A stretch of 64,000 bases of DNA, taken from positions 44,548 through 108,547 of the forward strand of contig DGWH01000165.1 in the NCBI GenBank assembly GCA_002395225.1, in the 5' to 3' direction. Positions 33,875 to 43,241 of the stretch are shown here, one piece after another. The translations under genes and the position numbers were made by a program. The stretch comes from Christensenella sp. UBA4263. Lineage in GTDB: Bacteria; Bacillota; Clostridia; Christensenellales; Aristaeellaceae. How positions within the stretch are numbered: position 1 is the first letter of the stretch; every line of letters starts with the position of its first letter. Below the pieces are notes generated by a model. It did not search any database. It was not told the DNA's origin and worked only from the letters and a program-made list of their open reading frames with translations.

Positions 33875-34903
33875 TTAATACTCGGAGATAATCTCTGTCC
33901 AGACCTGATCGTACAGTTTCGTCTCTTCTCCGAGATATTTGAAGACCTCGCACTTATCAAGCACTTCCTGCGGCGGATTGTTAACCGGGGAGGCATTGTA
34001 CTCATCCGCGCCGAGGACCTCAATGGCAGCTTTGTTCGGAATGGCATAGCCGACATATTCATAGTTCTTTGCCGCTACATCTGCACGGCAGAGGAAGTCA
34101 ATGAACTTCTCCGCTCCGGAAACGTTCTTGGCATTCGCCGGGATACAGATGGCATCAAAGAAAATGTTGCTTCCTTCCTCCGGCACCACATAATCCAGTT
34201 CATCGTTTTCCGCCATGGAGAACGTCGCATCGCCGCTCCATACCAGCGCAACGGCGGCCTCGCCGGCAATCATCTTGTCCTTGACCTCATCCACCACATA
34301 GGCCAGCACCAGCGGCTTCTGTTCAATCAGCAGCTGCTTGGCCTCCTCCAGTGCCGCCGCGTCCGTTGCATTGAGGCTGTGGCCGGCCATGATGAGGGCA
34401 ATGCCGATTGTATCCCGCGGAGAATTGAGCATCAGCATGTTCATGGAATACCGCTCATCCTGCAGCGTCTTCCAGCTGGTCGGAATCTCTTCCACCATGG
34501 ATTTGTTATAAAGGATTCCCATGGTTCCCCAGGTGTACGGAACGGAATACTGGGATTCCGGATCATAGGCCTGATGCATGAATCTGGGATCAATGTTTAC
34601 CACATTGGGGATATTGTCCCAGTTGATTTTCTGCAGCAGATTCTCGCGAATCATGCGTTCTACCATGTAATCACTGGGGAAAATCACATCATAGCTGGAT
34701 TTCCCGTTGGCAATTTTCGCATACATGTCCTCGTTGGTTTCATAGACCATGTATTCAACTTCAATGCCCGTTTCCTTCTCAAACATTTCAATCGTTTCCT
34801 GGTCAATGTAATCCCCCCAGTTGTACACGGAGATTTTCTCTGCCGCCGCACAGGTGAAGAGGAACACTGCCAGAAGAGCCGCCAGAACTGCAAGTTTTTT
34901 CAT
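33875..34903 (-). CDS. potD: Spermidine/putrescine ABC transporter, substrate-binding protein
   Basis: PotD captures polyamines outside the membrane for PotABC. The 342-residue protein starts with a signal sequence (MKKLAVLAALLAVFLFTCAAA). A Cys at residue 18 could be a lipid anchor, although LFTC is a poor lipobox. The mature part has ISVYNWGDYIDQETIEMFEKETG, a PotD hallmark, VIFPSDYMVERM and LVWSGDATFS. The ATG at 34903 follows AAAGGGG. It is the last gene of the operon, 20 bases after potC on the minus strand, and ends in a terminator. Confidence 0.94.
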   Translation of the reverse strand: MKKLAVLAALLAVFLFTCAAAEKISVYNWGDYIDQETIEMFEKETGIEVEYMVYETNEDMYAKIANGKSSYDVIFPSDYMVERMIRENLLQKINWDNIPNVVNIDPRFMHQAYDPESQYSVPYTWGTMGILYNKSMVEEIPTSWKTLQDERYSMNMLMLNSPRDTIGIALIMAGHSLNATDAAALEEAKQLLIEQKPLVLAYVVDEVKDKMIAGEAAVALVWSGDATFSMAENDELDYVVPEEGSNIFFDAICIPANAKNVSGAEKFIDFLCRADVAAKNYEYVGYAIPNKAAIEVLGADEYNASPVNNPPQEVLDKCEVFKYLGEETKLYDQVWTEIISEY

Positions 34904-34923
34904 TTTTTTACCCCTTTCCGTTC

Positions 34924-35727
34924 TCAATAAGGAATCTTCACTTTTTCTATCTTTTTTGCCCCTTCCGGATTTTTCATATCCTTCAGGTTCAAAATCAGCA
35001 TAAGAATCAGAACCCCCGCAAAAATCAGCGTTGAAAGCGCATTGATCTTGGGCGAAATGCCGCGCTTGGCCATGGTATAAATGGTAATGGACAGATTGCT
35101 GACGCCCGAGCCCGTCGTAAAGAAGCTGACGACAAAATCGTCAATGGACATGGTGAGTGCCATCAGGAAGCCGGACAGGACGCCGGGCATGATATCCGGC
35201 AGAATCACCTTGAAAAATCCCTGCAGTGGTGTTGCTCCCAGGTCCTGTGCCGCCTCTGCCAGATTTGGCTCCAGCTGTCTGAGCTTGGGCATCACCGAAA
35301 GCACCACATAGGGCACACAGAAGGAGATGTGGGACAGAAGGAGCGTCATGTATCCCATCTGAAGGTTGGCAAGCGCAAACAGCATCATCAGGGATACGCC
35401 GGTCACTACCTCGGAGTTCAGCATGGGAAGGTTAACCACATTGAGCATCATGTTCCGGGGGCCGCGCTTCATCTGGTAGAGGACAATGGCGCCAAACGTT
35501 CCCAGTATGGTTGAAATAACCGCCGCCAGAAGGCCGATGGACAGGGTGGTCATCAGCGAGGAGATGATCACTTTGTCTGAAAACAGTTCCTGGTACCACC
35601 GCAGGGTAAACCCGCCCCATTTGGCACGGGATTTGCTGTCATTGAACGAATACAGGACCAGAAGGGCAATGGGTGCATAGAGGAACACCATAATCAGTGC
35701 AATATAAACTTTCCTCAGTTTTTTCAT
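34924..35727 (-). CDS. potC: Spermidine/putrescine ABC transporter, permease
   Basis: The 267-residue permease has six hydrophobic helices and the EAA loop AEAAQDLGATPLQGFFKVILPDIMPG, which contacts PotA. The N-terminus IALIMVFLYAPIALLVLYSFNDS and the segment ALTMSIDDFVVSFFTTG are typical of PotC. It shares its start base with the potB stop region, so translation is coupled. Confidence 0.95.
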   Translation of the reverse strand: MKKLRKVYIALIMVFLYAPIALLVLYSFNDSKSRAKWGGFTLRWYQELFSDKVIISSLMTTLSIGLLAAVISTILGTFGAIVLYQMKRGPRNMMLNVVNLPMLNSEVVTGVSLMMLFALANLQMGYMTLLLSHISFCVPYVVLSVMPKLRQLEPNLAEAAQDLGATPLQGFFKVILPDIMPGVLSGFLMALTMSIDDFVVSFFTTGSGVSNLSITIYTMAKRGISPKINALSTLIFAGVLILMLILNLKDMKNPEGAKKIEKVKIPY

Positions 35728-36695
35728 CAGAAAATACGCACCTCCTTCTGTACTTCCTCTTCTTTATCGATCGAATGCAGTCCTCTCATGAAGGCCAGGA
35801 CCACCACCATCACCAGCAGCGACAGGGAGGCGCCAAAATGCCAGTCACTGGATTTTCCAAACTGATTCTGGATGACATCACCGATCAGCGGCACTTTTCC
35901 GCCGCCCATCAGCTGGCTGATGACGAACGTCGTTACCGCCGGTACGAAAACCATGGTCACGCCTTCAAGCACGCCCGGCAACGAATACGGCAGTGTGACA
36001 CGAAGGAAGCTCTTGGACGGCGATGCACCCAGATCCGCCGCGGCTTCCAGCAGGCTGTGGTCAATTTTTTCAATGACCGTATAAATCGGCATGATCATAA
36101 AGGACAGATAGTTGTAAACCATGCCGAGAATCACCGCATTTTCATTATACAGAAAGATGATCTTATTCCCGACGCCCCTGTCACTCAGGAACTGATCAAA
36201 GGCCGGAATGGCTTCTCTCAGTGAGGCAATCCAGCTGTTCAGAATGCCTGAATTTTCAAGAATCGACATCCAGGAATAAGTTCTCAGCAGAAAATTCATC
36301 CACATGGGAAGGATAATCAGCATCATCCAGAGTGAGGGATGCTTAAAATCCTTTCCCGTCAGAATCAGGGCCACCGGATACCCCAGCAAAAGGCAGATCA
36401 GCGTCGTCAGCAGTGCGACCCGAAGGGACCGGATCAGGAGCTTGAGATAGGTCGGCTCCACCATTCTTTTGAAGTTCGAGAAGGAGATCACCGCCTTTTT
36501 CTGCCATGGCTCCTGTGTCTGAATGGTTCCGTCTTCCAGCTTATACGCTGTCGATCCATCCTCCAGCGTGATCTGCGTATACTCAACCGGAATCTCCAGC
36601 GTTACACCGTACCAGACGATCAGACACAGCGGCAGTACGATAAATATGACCGCCCACAGCGTAAAGGGCAGCGACATAAGGTTTTTATGCTTCAC
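35727..36695 (-). CDS. potB: Spermidine/putrescine ABC transporter, permease
   Basis: The 322-residue permease has six hydrophobic helices. EAAADLGASPSKSFLRVTLPYSLPG is the EAA loop for the ATPase, and MNFLLRTYSWMSILENSGILNS and LSFMIMPIYTVIEKID match PotB. An outside loop between helices 1 and 2 (about 35-75) is longer than in E. coli PotB and reads YTQITLEDGSTAYKLEDGT. It overlaps potA by four bases. Confidence 0.95.
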   Translation of the reverse strand: MKHKNLMSLPFTLWAVIFIVLPLCLIVWYGVTLEIPVEYTQITLEDGSTAYKLEDGTIQTQEPWQKKAVISFSNFKRMVEPTYLKLLIRSLRVALLTTLICLLLGYPVALILTGKDFKHPSLWMMLIILPMWMNFLLRTYSWMSILENSGILNSWIASLREAIPAFDQFLSDRGVGNKIIFLYNENAVILGMVYNYLSFMIMPIYTVIEKIDHSLLEAAADLGASPSKSFLRVTLPYSLPGVLEGVTMVFVPAVTTFVISQLMGGGKVPLIGDVIQNQFGKSSDWHFGASLSLLVMVVVLAFMRGLHSIDKEEEVQKEVRIF

Positions 36696-37789
36696 TGAGC
36701 GCCCCCCTCTCCTTTGCGTGCACGAACATCCGGTGAATAATCACTCTTCCGCATGACCTGGATATCCTCAGGCGCCACTGTCATTTTCACCCGTGTTCCA
36801 ACCTGACGCGCATGCGTGGAATGGACAAGAAGGGCATCCGCTCCCGTGCGGACTTTCATTTCGTAATGAACGCCCTTGAACAGCAGTGATTCGACCACGC
36901 CGACAACGCCATTGGCCGGGTCACTCTCCGGCTTCAGCTTCACGTCCTCGGGTCTGAGCACCACATCCACCGGATTGTTCTCGCCAAATCCGCTGTCTGC
37001 GCAGGGGAAGTCCGTTCCCAGGAAATGGACCAGATGATCTCTGACCATCGTCGAGGGCAGGATATTGCTGGCTCCGATAAAGTCCGCCACAAACGCCGAT
37101 TCCGGCTCGTTGTAAATATCCACCGGTGTCCCGAGCTGCAAAATCTCCCCGGCCCGCATAACGGCGACACGGTCGCTCATGGTCAGCGCTTCTTCCTGAT
37201 CATGGGTGACAAAGATAAAGGTGATGCCGCTCTCCCGCTGAATGCGTTTCAGTTCCAGCTGCATCTCCCGTCTCAGCTTCAGATCCAGCGCCCCCAACGG
37301 TTCATCCAGGAGCAGCACATCCGGCGAATTAATCAGCGCCCGCGCAATGGCAACCCGCTGCTGCTGTCCGCCGGAAAGACTTGAAATCCGGCGTTTTTCA
37401 AACCCTGCCAGACCGACCAGTTCCAGCATTTCGCTGACTCTGGCAGATATCTGCTTTTTATCCTCACGCCTCAGGCTCGGACCGAAAGCGACATTCTGGG
37501 CAACATTCATGTGCGGGAAAAGCGCATACCGCTGAAACACCGTATTGATATTCCGCTTATACGGAGGAAGCGGAATAATGTTTTCCCCCTTGTAAAGGAT
37601 CTCCCCGCTGGTTGGCTTTTCAAATCCGCCGATACAGCGCAGCAGCGTCGTCTTTCCGCAGCCGGAGGGACCGAGCAGCGTAACGAACTCATTCTGTCCG
37701 ATATCAATGCTGACACCACCCAGAGCTGTAAAGCCGTCCTCAAAAACCACCTTTACATTCCGAATGGAAAGAATGATGTTATTATCCAT
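36692..37789 (-). CDS. potA: Spermidine/putrescine ABC transporter, ATP-binding protein
   Basis: PotA hydrolyses ATP to drive polyamine uptake. The 365-residue protein has Walker A (LLGPSGCGKTTLLRCI), the Q-loop TVFQRYALFPHM, the signature LSGGQQQRVAIARAL, Walker B LLLDEPLGALD and the H-loop FVTHDQEEALTMSD. A C-terminal OB-type (TOBE) regulatory domain follows from about residue 240. A GAGGAGG site precedes the ATG. The gene begins about 90 bases after the regulator gene, with no separate promoter visible. Confidence 0.96.
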   Translation of the reverse strand: MDNNIILSIRNVKVVFEDGFTALGGVSIDIGQNEFVTLLGPSGCGKTTLLRCIGGFEKPTSGEILYKGENIIPLPPYKRNINTVFQRYALFPHMNVAQNVAFGPSLRREDKKQISARVSEMLELVGLAGFEKRRISSLSGGQQQRVAIARALINSPDVLLLDEPLGALDLKLRREMQLELKRIQRESGITFIFVTHDQEEALTMSDRVAVMRAGEILQLGTPVDIYNEPESAFVADFIGASNILPSTMVRDHLVHFLGTDFPCADSGFGENNPVDVVLRPEDVKLKPESDPANGVVGVVESLLFKGVHYEMKVRTGADALLVHSTHARQVGTRVKMTVAPEDIQVMRKSDYSPDVRARKGEGGAQ

Positions 37790-37879
37790 AATATCCTCCT
37801 CTTAGAGCCGCAGCCTGGTCATTGCACCGCAATTTGCCGATGCTCCTCTGTGAAATGTCTGCCCGATTCCCGCGTTGGA

Positions 37880-38419
37880 TTAAAAATTCGGCGGCGTACT
37901 GATCCATAAAACGACTGCCTGCGTTTTCCCGTTGTTAATCAGATAATGCTGTTTTGACGTCTTATAGGAAAAGCTGTCGCCTTTCCGTACGTGATACGAC
38001 GTCTCCCCCAGAATCAGGTCCACCGCCCCCGCCAGGACATACCCGAATTCCTCCCCTTCATGCGGGAGATCCAGTTCGCTCTGCGCACCGGACTGAAGGG
38101 TGATCATGATTGGTTCCATCTGCTTTTTCTGTGCATTCGGGATCAGCCAGTCAATTTTGACTCCGTGATCCGTTTCCTTGACAAAAACGTCCTCTTTTCG
38201 GAAAACCGGCATTTCTTCCTCATCCGAAAAGAAATCATGAAATGAACTGCCCAGCGTCGTCAGGATATCTTCCAGTGTCGACAGCGACGGTGATGTGAGA
38301 TCGCTTTCAACAAGCGAGATAAATCCCTTTGACAGCTCACACCGATCAGCCAGTTCACTTTGGGTCAGATTGTTTTTCTGTCGGAGCGCACGGATCTTTT
38401 TCCCAATCTCAACACTCAT
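37880..38419 (-). CDS. XRE-cupin transcription regulator of the polyamine operon
   Basis: The 179-residue protein has an N-terminal helix-turn-helix (IGKKIRALRQKNNLTQSELADRCELSKGFISLVESD, residues about 5-40) and a C-terminal cupin domain (about 105-179; LPHEGEEFGYVLAGAVDLILGE), which could bind a small ligand. This is the PuuR-like architecture often found beside polyamine genes. It is the first gene of the regulator-potABCD unit. The ATG at 38419 follows AAAGGGAAC. A palindrome covers the -10 region of its promoter, which suggests self-repression and ligand-dependent control of the whole operon. Confidence 0.88.
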   Translation of the reverse strand: MSVEIGKKIRALRQKNNLTQSELADRCELSKGFISLVESDLTSPSLSTLEDILTTLGSSFHDFFSDEEEMPVFRKEDVFVKETDHGVKIDWLIPNAQKKQMEPIMITLQSGAQSELDLPHEGEEFGYVLAGAVDLILGETSYHVRKGDSFSYKTSKQHYLINNGKTQAVVLWISTPPNF

Positions 38420-38478
38420 CTCTGTTCCCTTTCCGAAGCCAGCGGCTGTCAGAAGGTTTTGCAATACAAAACTTTCTG

Positions 38479-38525
38479 TTTAATTTCGCGAGGCGAATTA
38501 AATCATATCTGTTTTCGCTTGTCAA
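38479..38525 (-). promoter_or_regulatory. Promoter of the regulator-pot operon with overlapping palindrome
   Basis: On the minus strand TTGACA (38525-38520) and TTTAAT (38502-38497) are 17 bases apart. An inverted repeat, TTTAATTTCGC / GCGAATTAAA, covers 38479-38502, that is the -10 box and the start site. A repressor bound there would block RNA polymerase. The XRE-cupin protein is the obvious candidate. Confidence 0.82.
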
Positions 38526-38800
38526 TACCCTTGTGAAACTTTTTCCCCGTTTCAGGAAATTTTTTTCTTTTCGTTCGGCTTTTTTCGAAATCATGTCGTT
38601 ATTCCGGCATTTTCTGTTTCGAAAGGCAAAGTCAAAAAATTACTATTGCTAAACTCTGCAACTGATTTTTCCCCCGCTCCGGGCCTCTCTCTCCACCCCC
38701 GGAAGCTGACGGAAACTGTGCAGACAGCTGAAAAAAATCCATATTTCGTCTCCTGTCCGTCAAAGCCGCCCCCTGTTCTGGTCCATCTGTTCAAAACAGA

Positions 38801-38850
38801 TTGACAAATTTTATCGGTTCGATATAATCTTTCGTATCGTACCGAAAGAT
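38801..38850 (+). promoter_or_regulatory. Promoter with two inverted repeats upstream of the acyltransferase
   Basis: TTGACA (38801-38806) and TATAAT (38823-38828) are 16 bases apart. The inverted repeat TATCG-GTT-CGATA spans 38812-38824 inside the spacer, and ATCTTTCG / CGAAAGAT spans 38827-38850 over the start site. Both positions suit repressor binding. Confidence 0.72.
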
Positions 38851-38912
38851 CTCTGTTCCCGTCACGCCTGCTGATATAAGCAGCCACTGAATTGTAATTG
38901 AGGTGAACAACA

Positions 38913-39992
38913 ACGAGTCAGCCTGAAATCAAGCCCTGTTCCGACAGACAATGGCATCTGGATCTGCTGCGCATCCTTGCCATCTTTACCATTGTTCTCA
39001 TCCACGTCTCCCCGCAGGGCTATCTGAAAGTGGATGTGCATTCCGGCGAATGGACCGTGATGAATCTGATTACCTGCCTGAGCTGCTGGAACGTTCCGGT
39101 CTTTTACATGATCAGCGGGGCTCTTTTCCTTGGGAAGAAGAGAAATCAGTCCATCCGTGAGCTGTACGGGAAAAGCATTCTCCGGATTATCACCTGTTTT
39201 GTGTTCTGGTCCGCCTTCTACGGCGCCTTTTACTGTTTCATGACCGGCAAGGGCAAGTGGACTTTCCTCAATCAATTTCTGAGAGGCCACTACCACATGT
39301 GGTTCATGTTTGTCATTATCGGCCTGTACTGGGTCACGCCCCTGATCCGGCAGATGACGGCCAGCAGAAAAGTCACGGAATACTTCCTGATTGCCGGATT
39401 TGTGCTGACATATGGCACGACCAGAATTCTATTTTTCCTCCAGCATCTCTCCGTGCCGCACGCAGATATCCTCGCTTCTCTGGTCTCCGCCAATGCGCAG
39501 ATCAATCCCTACCGTTCACTGAACGCGCTGTATTATTATGTTCTGGGGTATTATCTGAACGAGACGATCTCAACGCGAAAGCAGAAAACCCTCTGTATTC
39601 TGCTCGGGGCAGCCGGACTGTTCCTGCTGACACTGCTGACCATCTGGGATTCCTCCCGGCTGGGAACGACCAGCTCCGATTTCAATTCAGATGCATCCAT
39701 CGGAACACTCCTGTATACACTGGGCATGTTTGTTCTGTTTAAAACGGTTTGCTCGGGCTGGCATCCCTCCGGAAAGATAAAGGCCATCCTCACATCACTT
39801 TCCTCCTGGACCTTTGGAATTTATCTCTGCCATCCATTCATCCTGGAACGCCTTCAGCCGGATTTCACCGTGACAACCCCATTGGGACTGCTGGGCCGTA
39901 TTGCCGGAGCAACCCTCCTGGTTTATCTTCTGGCCATGGCCATCTCCGCCCTGATCCACCGGATCCCAATTGCCAGAAAAACCATCGTATAA
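38913..39992 (+). CDS. Acyltransferase 3 family membrane protein, unusual start codon
   Basis: The protein has about ten hydrophobic helices and matches the acyltransferase-3 (OafA/YrhL-type) family, which O-acetylates or succinylates surface sugars. RQWHLDLLRILAIFTIVLIHVS is the family N-terminus with its active-site Arg and His. Helices near the end include FGIYLCHPFIL. This conserved N-terminus lies upstream of the first canonical in-frame start (GTG at 39030). The frame opens after a TGA at 38904; the only plausible start near the ribosome site GAGG is ACG at 38913, giving 359 residues. An ACG start, a mutated ATG or a sequencing error would all explain this. Confidence 0.75.
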   Translation, partial: TSQPEIKPCSDRQWHLDLLRILAIFTIVLIHVSPQGYLKVDVHSGEWTVMNLITCLSCWNVPVFYMISGALFLGKKRNQSIRELYGKSILRIITCFVFWSAFYGAFYCFMTGKGKWTFLNQFLRGHYHMWFMFVIIGLYWVTPLIRQMTASRKVTEYFLIAGFVLTYGTTRILFFLQHLSVPHADILASLVSANAQINPYRSLNALYYYVLGYYLNETISTRKQKTLCILLGAAGLFLLTLLTIWDSSRLGTTSSDFNSDASIGTLLYTLGMFVLFKTVCSGWHPSGKIKAILTSLSSWTFGIYLCHPFILERLQPDFTVTTPLGLLGRIAGATLLVYLLAMAISALIHRIPIARKTIV

Positions 39993-40007
39993 CTGCACAA
40001 ATACAAA

Positions 40008-40034
40008 GAAAAGGGAGCGTTGCGCTCCCTTTTC
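40008..40034. terminator. Bidirectional terminator
   Basis: GAAAAGGGAGCG / CGCTCCCTTTTC with a three-base loop lies between the converging acyltransferase and Ig-like protein genes. Confidence 0.9.
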
Positions 40035-40040
40035 ACTGTT

Positions 40041-41597
40041 TTACCGTATATCCATGACATAAAGTGCCCTGGTAACAGGAACCTCTTCCTCCGCTCCGCT
40101 TTCCGTGTAGGATCCGGATGCCGGAAGGGTGATTCCCTCCCCCTGCAGATAGAAGGTCGCCACTTTTCCCGTCTCCGGAATCTCCTCCGTGTCCAGCACA
40201 ATATACAAAGGATTGAGCCACAGTCCGGTTGCGGGATTCCCGACACAGACAAGTGCACAGGGTTTCCCGTTATAGTCAGTATATTCCATGACCTTTCCTC
40301 TGTAGATGAACGGAACATCCGCATAATTCTGAGGCTGGGCTTTCAGTGTGCTGTAGTCAACCTGAACCGCATTTGTTTTAAACTCTGCCAGCCGTTCGCG
40401 TTCCGTCATGACCCGTTCCAGCACCAGAATCTGGTTATCATCCGAATACCCTTTCAGGTGTGAACGGATACGGATCGTCTGCTTTCCTGCTCTCGGGAAT
40501 GCCAGACGGATGCTGAACGCGCCATTGCGGTTCGCCATCACATTTGTATTGATCAGTTCACTGTTAAAGTACACGATCGCATTGGGAACGGTCGTTCCTC
40601 GAACCAGAATGTTTTCTCTGGTAAAGGACCTTTCCGCCGGTTCCGGTTCGATAATCGTCACTTTGGCGGGTTTGAGTTCGGCAGTAACCCTCAGTTCGGC
40701 AGATGCCTCATCCGTTTCGATGACCAGATGATTTTCCCCCGGCACATTCAGCCGGATACGCAGCGAAAACGCTCCGTCACTGTCTGCCACCGTCTGTCCC
40801 GCCGGTTCACGATTGCACGCTGCGCGCACATCCGCCCCTGCGTCGGTCTTTCCGGTCACCGTCAGGGTATCCTCATAAATAATGGCATCGACCGGATCCA
40901 GCGCCATGTTTCCTTTTACCTTCTCCGCCTCCACCGGATGATTTTCCGGTTCAGCCGTCGGCGCCGGCGTCGGCTCCGGCGTCGGTTCCGGCGTTGCTTT
41001 TATCCGGGGCTCAAACATCTGGATTCCGGCAAGAACCCCCTGAAGCGCCAGTTCATCCTCCCCGCTGATTTCCCGCCCGACAATGGTCCTGCTCAGTGTA
41101 TAGAACCGGTCATGGGCAAGCGTGACATAGCGAAGGGAATAGACCGGCATGGAGGCATACATGGCAGAGGAAACAAGCCTGATTGCCCCGGGCTGCCCAT
41201 CCCTCAGCTCGCAGCTTTCATACAGCCCGCTTTCCTCAAATCGCTCAATCAGTTCCTTCTTTTCCTCATCCGTCAGTTCATCAAATGCTTTTCCCGCATT
41301 CAGATACGGATCATTCATGACACTGACAGCGATCTGCCCGCCATCCTCTGGGATCACTTCCATAATGATTCCATTGGCGATATAGTTTGCCAGAACAGCC
41401 TCAACATCTGTCCCGAGTCCCTTGATAAACGTCTCATGTTCCGACAGATTGGTCTGTGTCAGTACTGTTTCCGTTTCACTCTGCACGGTATAGCGGAATC
41501 CTTCATACGGGAAGACGTACGTCGTCGCTGATACCAGTGCCGGAAGAAACAGGAAAAGCATTAGGGCAAATCCCAGCTGAATCTTAAACCGCTTCAT
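40041..41597 (-). CDS. Exported protein with proline linker and Ig-like domains
   Basis: The 518-residue protein starts with a signal sequence (MKRFKIQLGFALMLFLFLPALVSA). An N-terminal domain (about 27-200) is followed by a TPEPTPEPTPAPT linker (about 202-216), then two Ig-like beta domains (about 230-310, VTGKTDAGADVRAACNREP; and about 315-395, VRGTTVPNAIVYFNSE), and a C-terminal domain (about 410-518) of OB-like appearance (FIYRGKVMEYTDYNGKP). No sortase signal is visible, so it is probably released or bound to the envelope non-covalently. Function is unknown. Its promoter lies within the 3' end of the upstream ligase gene. Confidence 0.75.
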   Translation of the reverse strand: MKRFKIQLGFALMLFLFLPALVSATTYVFPYEGFRYTVQSETETVLTQTNLSEHETFIKGLGTDVEAVLANYIANGIIMEVIPEDGGQIAVSVMNDPYLNAGKAFDELTDEEKKELIERFEESGLYESCELRDGQPGAIRLVSSAMYASMPVYSLRYVTLAHDRFYTLSRTIVGREISGEDELALQGVLAGIQMFEPRIKATPEPTPEPTPAPTAEPENHPVEAEKVKGNMALDPVDAIIYEDTLTVTGKTDAGADVRAACNREPAGQTVADSDGAFSLRIRLNVPGENHLVIETDEASAELRVTAELKPAKVTIIEPEPAERSFTRENILVRGTTVPNAIVYFNSELINTNVMANRNGAFSIRLAFPRAGKQTIRIRSHLKGYSDDNQILVLERVMTERERLAEFKTNAVQVDYSTLKAQPQNYADVPFIYRGKVMEYTDYNGKPCALVCVGNPATGLWLNPLYIVLDTEEIPETGKVATFYLQGEGITLPASGSYTESGAEEEVPVTRALYVMDIR

Positions 41598-41675
41598 GAA
41601 AGTGGCCTCCCATTATCTATCTGCTTTTTGCAGCTCTTTCGGTTACTGTTCCGTCGTCTGCACACGACTGGAAAA

Positions 41676-41704
41676 ATTATAACAATTTCATTTCTGTTTG
41701 ACAA
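41676..41704 (-). promoter_or_regulatory. Promoter of the exported Ig-like protein
   Basis: On the minus strand TTGTCA (41704-41699) and a perfect TATAAT (41681-41676) are 17 bases apart. The -35 box lies inside the last codons of the ligase gene (stop at 41688). Confidence 0.78.
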
Positions 41705-43157
41705 GGGTTTCCCCTTTTGCCGTTAAAAAGGCCAGTGCCGGATAGAGCACCAGATTGGTCGGGGTCATCTGTCCCAGAGGCGCGCTTTCCATCAGGCCGA
41801 TTAATAGCACTGCCACAACCAGCATGCCCATTGAGAGGAGTCCGGATTCCCCGTGGCCGGCGCCATAGCAGACACCCCGGAAAAGACGCGGCAAAATGCA
41901 CAGCAGGAAAGCCGCCTGCAGAATAAAGCCGATGAGTCCGAAATCCGCGATAAACTGAAGGTAGGTGTTGTGCACTGCCGCTGTCCCGTCGGCCTCATGG
42001 ATGGTATCGTGGGCAATCAGGCTGCCTGTATTCCCGACGCCTCTGCCAATCAGCATCTTTTTCAGATCCCCGCGCCAGAGATCAAAGAGATTGCGCCAGA
42101 TATTGGTCCGGTCTGAAAAGGTTGCATCCACCGCCTCACGTGACTTTCCTGTCATTTGGCTTTCCGCCGCCGCAGAAACCACCATCGTTTCCGCCACATT
42201 CTGCAGGATTCCAGCCTCGTTTTGCACGCCGGATTCCTGTACATTTTCCGCTGTCTGCCCGGCTGGAATTCCCGTCTGACCGGACAGTTTCATATAATGC
42301 GCCAGCGCGGCGCGTGTAATGAGGCCGGACAATGCATAGCCGCCTGCCAGAACTGTTGCCGCGCAGAGGATCGCCAGAATCTTCCGGGTTCCCCCGTTTT
42401 TCATTCCCGGCCAGACCCACACTTTCATGAACGCGCCAAAGGCCAGGGCAATGAGCATGGCATACCGTGAGGTTCGGCTCTGCGACAGAATGATCACCAG
42501 CGCGGCCAGCGCTGCACCTGCCGCACCGGCAGCCCGAAGCAGCAGCGCTTTGCCGCAGGCAAAGAGCGCCATGCTCATAAACAGGCAGCCAATGGCCATC
42601 ATCCCCACTGAATTGTAATGGATGCCCGCAAACAGAAAGCCGCGGAACACGCCGAAGGGCAGCCCGCCGGTATCCTCCCCAAGCTGTTTTCCGGTTACGG
42701 CACAGTACACAAGCAGCCCGCACCAGATGATCGACAGCACTGTGAACAGCACGCCCATCTCAAGCAGACGTCTTTCCCGTACATTTTCCTCCCGTTCCCG
42801 GATGGAGGCATATAACCCAAAGAAAACCATTGCATAGCCGATATCGGTCACGATGTTGTTAAATGTCGGCCCAAAGCGCCAAAGAAGCGGAACGACAATC
42901 CAGATGAACAGGAGAAACAGCACCGGCATTTCAGAGCCGCTTTTTTTCTGTCCCAGCCGGGCAAGCCGCAGTCCAATCAGTGCCCCGCCCCATGGACACA
43001 GCACATAGGTGTACAGCCGGGTCAGACCTTCCATATGCCATTTCAGCGTATCCACAAACAGGATTCCCCTCAAAAGGAAGGCCGCCAGGAGGAACAATGC
43101 TTCATTTTCCAGAATACACATTAGGCCTTTACGGCATTTAACCGCCAACTGATCCAT
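41688..43157 (-). CDS. O-antigen-ligase-like (WaaL/Wzy) membrane protein
   Basis: The 489-residue protein has about ten hydrophobic helices. IILSQSRTSRYAMLIALAFG and a large outside loop (about 280-400) ending VHNTYLQFIADFGLIGFIL match the WaaL/Wzy-like polymerase and ligase family; the arginine near SQSRTSR and histidine in VHNTYLQ are the usual functional residues. Such enzymes join or polymerise lipid-linked glycans outside the membrane. In a Gram-positive cell the acceptor may be a protein, teichoic acid or peptidoglycan. It lies just after the jag terminator and is transcribed in the same direction, before the exported Ig-like protein. Confidence 0.85.
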   Translation of the reverse strand: MDQLAVKCRKGLMCILENEALFLLAAFLLRGILFVDTLKWHMEGLTRLYTYVLCPWGGALIGLRLARLGQKKSGSEMPVLFLLFIWIVVPLLWRFGPTFNNIVTDIGYAMVFFGLYASIREREENVRERRLLEMGVLFTVLSIIWCGLLVYCAVTGKQLGEDTGGLPFGVFRGFLFAGIHYNSVGMMAIGCLFMSMALFACGKALLLRAAGAAGAALAALVIILSQSRTSRYAMLIALAFGAFMKVWVWPGMKNGGTRKILAILCAATVLAGGYALSGLITRAALAHYMKLSGQTGIPAGQTAENVQESGVQNEAGILQNVAETMVVSAAAESQMTGKSREAVDATFSDRTNIWRNLFDLWRGDLKKMLIGRGVGNTGSLIAHDTIHEADGTAAVHNTYLQFIADFGLIGFILQAAFLLCILPRLFRGVCYGAGHGESGLLSMGMLVVAVLLIGLMESAPLGQMTPTNLVLYPALAFLTAKGETLVKQK

Positions 43158-43207
43158 TCTTGACCTCCAAACACATCGACTGATTTACGCCGGATTTTCC
43201 GGATTAG

Positions 43208-43235
43208 AAAACAGCAGAGAGCCACTCTCTGCTGT
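43208..43235 (-). terminator. Terminator of the rpmH-to-jag operon
   Basis: ACAGCAGAGAG / CTCTCTGCTGT with a three-base loop; on the minus strand a TTTTC tail follows. It is seven bases after the jag stop. Confidence 0.85.
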
Positions 43236-43241
43236 CTTTCA

